From: CBDHCC01 sp965219235
GTDB lineage: Bacteria > Pseudomonadota > Alphaproteobacteria > Sphingomonadales > Sphingomonadaceae
Length of the DNA: 64,000 nt
Reading direction: 5' to 3'
NCBI GenBank assembly: GCA_965219235.1
Contig: OZ244721.1
Span: forward strand, 620,001-684,000
The notes beneath the pieces are model-generated. The model did not search any database, was not told the origin of the DNA, and saw nothing but the letters and a program-made list of their open reading frames with translations. The translations under genes and the position numbers were made by a program. Shown piece by piece: positions 60,231 to 64,000 of this stretch. Within the stretch, counting starts at the first letter, position 1; every line of letters starts with the position of its first letter.

Positions 60231-61375
60231 TGAGGGATCGACGCCACTTCCTGCTCGCCGCCGGGGGCACCGGCGGGCACATGATGCCCGCCCATGCGCT
60301 GGCGCGGGAACTGGGGGAGCGCGGCCACTCGGTCGCGCTGGTGACCGACGAACGCGGCGCGCGCATCCCGGGGCTGTTCGAGAACGTGCCCGTCCACGTC
60401 CTGCCGGCGGGCCGTATGACGAGGAACCCGATCGCCCTGCTGAAGGCGGGGCGCTCCGTGTGGCGGGGCCGCGCCCTGGCGCGCGGTCTGATGCGGGACG
60501 AGCGGCCGGCGGCGGTGGTGGGCTTCGGCGGCTATCCGGCGCTGCCGACGGTGCTGGCGGCCGGCTCGTTGGGCGTGCCGATCGTGCTGCACGAGCAGAA
60601 TGCGGTGCTGGGACGGGTGAACCGGCTCGTGGCGCGCTCGGCCGCCGCCCTCGCCACCTCGGCGCCGGACACCGGCCGTGTGCCGCCAGCGATGGCGGAC
60701 AAGGTGAGCGTCGTCGGAAACCCTGTGCGCGACGAGGTGCTGGCGCTGCGTGACCGCCCTTATCCGTCCCTGGACACCGACGGTGTGTTCCGGGTGCTGG
60801 TGACGGGCGGCAGCCAGGGCGCGTCGATCCTGTCGGAGATCGTGCCCGACGGTCTGGGAATGCTGCCCGAACAGTTCCGCACCCGGCTCCAGGTCGTGCA
60901 GCAGGCGCGGCCCGAGGAGATCGACGCGGTGCGCGCGCGCTATCGCCGGCTGGGCATCCCGGCCGAACTCGCGACCTACCTGCCCGATCTGCCCGAACAG
61001 CTCGGCCGCGCGCATCTGGTGATCGGGCGCGCGGGCGCGTCCACGGTGGCGGAGCTGACGGCGGCGGGGCGTCCGGCCATCCTGATCCCGCTGCCGTCGG
61101 CCACCGACGATCACCAGACCGCCAATGCCCGGGAGATGGCCGCGGCGGGCGGTGCGCGCGTCATCCCGCAGGGGCGTTTCACGTCCAAGGAGCTGGCCAA
61201 GCAGATGCAGGCGCTGGGCCTCGCCCCCGACGCGCTCGCCCGCGCCGCTGCAAAGGCGCGCGGCTGCGGTCGCCCGGACGCGACCCGGCGGCTCGCCGAT
61301 CTGGTGGAGGGGCTGCGCGCCGCCCCCGTAGGGCGCGCCGCGCCTGCCTTCCAGCCGACACTGGCCCCGGCATGA
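60230..61375 (+). CDS. murG: UDP-GlcNAc:lipid I GlcNAc transferase MurG
   Basis: Converts lipid I to lipid II at the inner face of the membrane. 381 residues: first glycine loop LLAAGGTGGHMMPAHALARE, GFGGYPALPTVLAAGSLGVP, HEQNAVLGRVNRLVARSAAA, VTGGSQGASILSEIVPDGLG, VIGRAGASTVAELTAAGRPA and PLPSATDDHQTANAREM. ATG at 60230 touches the ftsW stop (TGATG); an ATG at 60218 would add four residues. Confidence 0.95.
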   Translation: MRDRRHFLLAAGGTGGHMMPAHALARELGERGHSVALVTDERGARIPGLFENVPVHVLPAGRMTRNPIALLKAGRSVWRGRALARGLMRDERPAAVVGFGGYPALPTVLAAGSLGVPIVLHEQNAVLGRVNRLVARSAAALATSAPDTGRVPPAMADKVSVVGNPVRDEVLALRDRPYPSLDTDGVFRVLVTGGSQGASILSEIVPDGLGMLPEQFRTRLQVVQQARPEEIDAVRARYRRLGIPAELATYLPDLPEQLGRAHLVIGRAGASTVAELTAAGRPAILIPLPSATDDHQTANAREMAAAGGARVIPQGRFTSKELAKQMQALGLAPDALARAAAKARGCGRPDATRRLADLVEGLRAAPVGRAAPAFQPTLAPA

Positions 61376-62799
61376 GGGGCGTTCCCACCGACATCGGCAC
61401 GATCCATTTCGTGGGCATCGGCGGCATCGGCATGTCGGGCATCGCCGAGGTGATGCACAATATGGGCTACACCGTGCAGGGCTCCGACGTGGCGGAGAAC
61501 CCCAATGTCGAGGCGTTGCGGCAGCTCGGCGTGACCATCATGATCGGCCACGATCCCGCCCATGTCGCCGATGCGGCGGTGATCGTCACCTCCACGGCGG
61601 TGCGCCGCACCAATCCGGAGGTCGCCGCCGCGCTGGCCGCCCGCATCCCCGTCGTGCGCCGGTCCGAGATGCTGGCCGAGCTGATGCGGCTGAAGAAGAC
61701 GGTCGCGGTCGCCGGCACGCACGGCAAGACCACCACCACCTCGCTGGTCGCCACGATGATGGACGCGGGCGGGCTGGACCCGACCGTCATCAACGGCGGC
61801 GTCATCAACAGCTACGGCTCCAACGCCCGGCTGGGCGAGGGCGAGTGGATGGTGGTGGAGGCCGACGAGTCCGACGGCAGCTTCCTGCGGCTCGACGGCA
61901 CGCTGGCGGTGGTCACCAACATCGACCCCGAACACCTCGACCACTACGGCTCGTTCGACCGGGTGAGGGATGCGTTCCTGGAGTTCGTCGAGAACGTGCC
62001 CTTCTACGGCGCGGCGGTCGTGTGCGTCGACCACCCGGAGGTGCAGGCGCTCGTCGGCCGGGTGCGCGACCGGCGGATCGTCACCTACGGCTTCGCCGCC
62101 CAGGCCGATGTCCGTGCGGTCAACGTGCGGCCCAAGGGAGGCTCCAATGAGTTCGACGTGATCCTGCGCTGCCGCGACGGACATCTGACGACGTTGGAGG
62201 ACGTATGCCTGCCGATGGCGGGCCGGCACAACGTGCTGAACGCGCTCGCCGCCATCGGGATCGGGCGCGAGCTGGGCTTCGCGCCCGAGATCCTGCGCTT
62301 CGGCTTCGAGGGGTTCGGCGGCGTCAAGCGGCGCTTCACCCGCGTGGGCGCGATCGCCACGGCGGACGGCGAGGCGCAGGTCATCGACGACTATGGCCAC
62401 CATCCGGTCGAGATCGCCGCCGCCCTGTCCGCCGCGCGCGAGGGCGCGGGGGCGTGCCGCGTGCTGGCGGTCGTGCAGCCCCATCGCTTCACCCGACTGC
62501 AAGGCCTGCTCGACGAGTTCGCGGGCGCCTTCAACGACGCCGACCAGGTCCTCATTCTGCCGGTTTATGCCGCCGGCGAGGAGGCGATCGAGGGGATCGA
62601 TGGCGAGGCGCTGGCCGCCCGGCTGCGCGAGCGCGGCCACCGCCATGCGCATGCCATAGCCGACGCGGACGCGCTCGCCGACTGGCTGGCCGAGACGGTC
62701 AAGGGCGGCGACACCGTGCTGTGCCTGGGCGCGGGCGACATCACCCACATCGCGGCCCAGTTGGCCGACCGGGTGAGCCGGCGGCGGGAGGCGGCCTGA
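61372..62799 (+). CDS. murC: UDP-MurNAc:L-Ala ligase MurC
   Basis: First Mur ligase, adding L-Ala to UDP-MurNAc. 475 residues: HFVGIGGIGMSGIAEVMHNM (UDP-MurNAc fold), ATP loop VAGTHGKTTTTSLVATMM, VVEADESDGSFLRLDGTLAV, NIDPEHLDHYGSFDRVRDAF, and IDDYGHHPVEIAAALSAARE in the C-terminal domain. ATG overlaps the murG stop by 4 bases; its stop is joined to a small ORF (TGATG). Confidence 0.96.
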   Translation: MRGVPTDIGTIHFVGIGGIGMSGIAEVMHNMGYTVQGSDVAENPNVEALRQLGVTIMIGHDPAHVADAAVIVTSTAVRRTNPEVAAALAARIPVVRRSEMLAELMRLKKTVAVAGTHGKTTTTSLVATMMDAGGLDPTVINGGVINSYGSNARLGEGEWMVVEADESDGSFLRLDGTLAVVTNIDPEHLDHYGSFDRVRDAFLEFVENVPFYGAAVVCVDHPEVQALVGRVRDRRIVTYGFAAQADVRAVNVRPKGGSNEFDVILRCRDGHLTTLEDVCLPMAGRHNVLNALAAIGIGRELGFAPEILRFGFEGFGGVKRRFTRVGAIATADGEAQVIDDYGHHPVEIAAALSAAREGAGACRVLAVVQPHRFTRLQGLLDEFAGAFNDADQVLILPVYAAGEEAIEGIDGEALAARLRERGHRHAHAIADADALADWLAETVKGGDTVLCLGAGDITHIAAQLADRVSRRREAA

Positions 62800-62993
62800 T
62801 GTGGGAGCTGATGGAGCTGTCGCTGGAATGGCAGCGCTGCGCCTGGGAGGCGCAGCGGGAGTCGCTGAAGGCGCTGGAGACCGGCACGAAGGCGGCGCGC
62901 GCGAACGCGGCGGCGGGCGAGGCCGTGGCGAAGGCGGCGGAGGCCAATCTGAAGGCGTGGAACCGATGGGCGTCGCTGTGGACGCGGCGGTGA
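62799..62993 (+). CDS. Small Ala/Trp-rich helical protein between murC and murB
   Basis: 64 residues: MWELMELSLEWQRCAWEAQR, ESLKALETGTKAARANAAAG, then EAVAKAAEANLKAWNRWASLW and two Arg. It reads as two amphipathic helices with repeated Trp, without signal or membrane segment, somewhat phasin-like in composition. The ATG overlaps the murC stop by one base, so it is translated with the dcw cluster. No known family. Confidence 0.55.
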   Translation: MWELMELSLEWQRCAWEAQRESLKALETGTKAARANAAAGEAVAKAAEANLKAWNRWASLWTRR

Positions 62994-63013
62994 GGGGCGG
63001 GCCGTTTCCTCTC

Positions 63014-63097
63014 CGTCATTCCGGCGAACGCCGGAATCCCATGGGACGTTCGCGCCGGACGCGGGACGGGGTGCCGGATCAAGTCCGGGACGACGGG
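63014..63097. repeat. Palindromic repeat unit 1 before murB
   Basis: 84-base unit starting CGTCATTCCGGCGAACGCCG and ending GTCCGGGACGACGGG. It has a small hairpin (TTCCGGCGAACGCCGGAA) and an inverted outer pair (CCGGAT/GTCCGG-like). Unit 2 follows 113 bases downstream with about 85% identity by eye. Confidence 0.75.
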
Positions 63098-63126
63098 GGA
63101 GAGGCGGGGCCGCGCTGTCCCTTCTC

Positions 63127-63210
63127 CGCCGTTCCGGCGAACGCCGGAATCCCGTGGGATCTTCGCGCCGGACTTACGACGGGGTCCCGGATCACGTCCG
63201 GGACGACGGG
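63127..63210. repeat. Palindromic repeat unit 2 before murB
   Basis: 84-base near copy of the unit at 63014-63097, in the same orientation, with the same hairpin TTCCGGCGAACGCCGGAA and the same end. The two units plus the hairpin at 63222-63260 fill nearly all of the murC/ORF to murB gap, the only large gap inside this dcw cluster. Confidence 0.75.
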
Positions 63211-63221
63211 CCGAGGTCGAG

Positions 63222-63260
63222 GGATAGCCCCTCTCCAGCGGAGCTGGGGAGGGGCTATCC
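63222..63260 (+). promoter_or_regulatory. 18-bp hairpin that buries the murB ribosome binding site
   Basis: Arms 63222-63239 and 63243-63260 pair at all 18 positions (one G-U) around a 3-base loop GGA. The 3' arm contains GGGGAGGGG, the only Shine-Dalgarno candidate for the GTG at 63262, which begins one base after the stem. No T-run follows. In RNA the site should be inaccessible unless the hairpin is opened. Confidence 0.7.
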
Positions 63261-63261
63261 T

Positions 63262-64000
63262 GTGACCACCACCCTCGATCTGCCCGGCACCGTCACCCGC
63301 GACGGCAGTCTGGCCGACTTCATCTGGTTCCGCTGCGGCGGTCCGGCGGAGCTGCTCGCCCGGCCTGTCGACGAGGCCGAATTGGCGGCGCTGCTGCGCG
63401 CGCTGCCCAGCGACATGCCGGTGATGGCGGTGGGCGTCGGATCGAACCTGCTGGTGCGCGACGGGGGTGTGGAGGGCGTCGTGGTGCGCCTGCCCAAAAG
63501 CTTCGCGCGGGTGACCGTGAACGGCGACAGCACGCTCACCGCCGGAGCGGCGGCCATGGGGATCACGGTCGCCAGCGCGGCGCGCGACGCCGGCATCGTG
63601 GGGCTGGAGTTCCTGCGCGGGATTCCCGGCACGGCGGGCGGCGCGGTGGCGATGAACGCCGGGGCCTATGGCCGCGAGGTCGCCGACGCGCTGGTGAGCG
63701 CGCGGGTGATGACGCGCGACGGCGTGGCGGCGGATTGGCCCGCCGAACGCTTTGGCTTTTCCTATCGCCATGCCGTCTTGCCGGACGGCGCGATCGTGCT
63801 GGCCGCCACCTTCGCCGGGCCGCCTGGCGATCCCGCCGCGATCGGCGCGGAGATGGACCGCATCGCCGCCGAGCGCGAGGCCAGCCAGCCGCTGCGCAGC
63901 CGCACCGGCGGCTCCACCTTCACCAACCCTCCGGGCGACAAGGCCTGGGCGCTGATCGATCGCGCGGGCTGCCGCGGCCTGACGCTGGGCGGCGCGCGGG
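63262..64000 (+). CDS. murB: UDP-N-acetylenolpyruvoylglucosamine reductase MurB (partial, runs off the right edge)
   Basis: FAD- and NADPH-dependent reduction of UDP-GlcNAc-enolpyruvate to UDP-MurNAc. About 246 residues visible: ADFIWFRCGGPAELLARPVD, FAD site VGVGSNLLVRDGGVEGVVVR, GLEFLRGIPGTAGGAVAMNA with GAYGREVADAL, FGFSYRHAVLP, and TGGSTFTNPPGDKAWALIDR with the catalytic Ser of the GSxFxNP motif. GTG start with GGAGG 9 bases upstream, inside the hairpin. ddl and ftsQAZ would be expected to the right. Confidence 0.93.
   Translation, partial: MTTTLDLPGTVTRDGSLADFIWFRCGGPAELLARPVDEAELAALLRALPSDMPVMAVGVGSNLLVRDGGVEGVVVRLPKSFARVTVNGDSTLTAGAAAMGITVASAARDAGIVGLEFLRGIPGTAGGAVAMNAGAYGREVADALVSARVMTRDGVAADWPAERFGFSYRHAVLPDGAIVLAATFAGPPGDPAAIGAEMDRIAAEREASQPLRSRTGGSTFTNPPGDKAWALIDRAGCRGLTLGGAR

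Noticed and set aside
63014..63210. CRISPR array
   Set aside because: Only two long units that fold on themselves, no short regular spacers and no cas genes in the window.
63222..63260. Reading the hairpin before murB as an intrinsic terminator
   Set aside because: No T-run follows and the GTG start begins one base after the stem.

Overview
This window looks like a chromosomal segment of a high-GC alphaproteobacterium of the Sphingomonadales (Sphingomonas or a close relative). The evidence is a CcrM-type GANTC methyltransferase gene, a three-gene transhydrogenase locus (pntAA/pntAB/pntB), a TonB receptor beside type II secretion genes, small sphingomonad-type membrane proteins, and a dcw cell-wall cluster of alphaproteobacterial layout with mraZ first. 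Genes are tightly packed, and consecutive genes very often overlap as ATGA or GTGA, so translational coupling is widespread. Several genes seem to use GTG or TTG starts.

Layout. 1-5.3 kb (minus strand): start of a type II secretion gene (gspC), a TonB-dependent receptor and a secreted beta-helix lipoprotein with a Pho-box-like repeat upstream. 5.3-7.6 kb: an HDAC-family deacetylase flanked by non-coding sequence with a palindromic repeat, an IS91 transposase fragment and an AT-rich patch. 7.6-11.5 kb: the ABC pair YbbA/YbbP and the divergent esterase TesA. 11.8-17 kb: a divergent envelope-stress cluster equivalent to E. coli yjfIJKLMC (DUF2170, PspA-like, DUF2491, DUF350, DUF1190 lipoprotein, glutathionylspermidine-synthase-like ATP-grasp) with a K+-channel gene added. 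17-18.1 kb: debris (nagE 3' fragment, integrase-like remnant) beside tRNA-Pro(CGG). 18.2-28.1 kb: tsaC, an acyl-CoA dehydrogenase, a small GntR regulator with a likely operator, a peptide transporter coupled to two amidohydrolases and an NnrU-like protein, then a dicarboxylate/amino-acid symporter. 28.4-34.5 kb: glmM, a ThiD-VOC fusion, rnhB, ccrM with GANTC sites upstream, folP. 34.6-40 kb: an NtrC-like protein that has lost its catalytic motifs, then the transhydrogenase locus interrupted by a fasciclin lipoprotein. 40-49.8 kb: regulators, tRNA-Val(TAC), membrane proteins, a nitroreductase, purL, cysK and hypotheticals. 49.8-64 kb: the dcw cluster mraZ-rsmH-ftsL-ftsI-murE-murF-mraY-murD-ftsW-murG-murC-(small ORF)-murB.

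Most unusual features. (1) murD carries a 129-bp nested palindromic element inserted exactly in frame, adding 43 residues to the N-terminal domain; a relative of the element lies between the symporter and glmM. It resembles the in-frame palindromic elements of Rickettsia. (2) murB starts one base after an 18-bp hairpin whose 3' arm contains its ribosome binding site. (3) Four boxes at exact 10-bp spacing precede mraZ, as expected for MraZ autoregulation. (4) The PspA/ATP-grasp/K+-channel cluster is a coherent but poorly understood envelope system. (5) Several palindromic repeat families occupy intergenic gaps and no transposase for them is visible.
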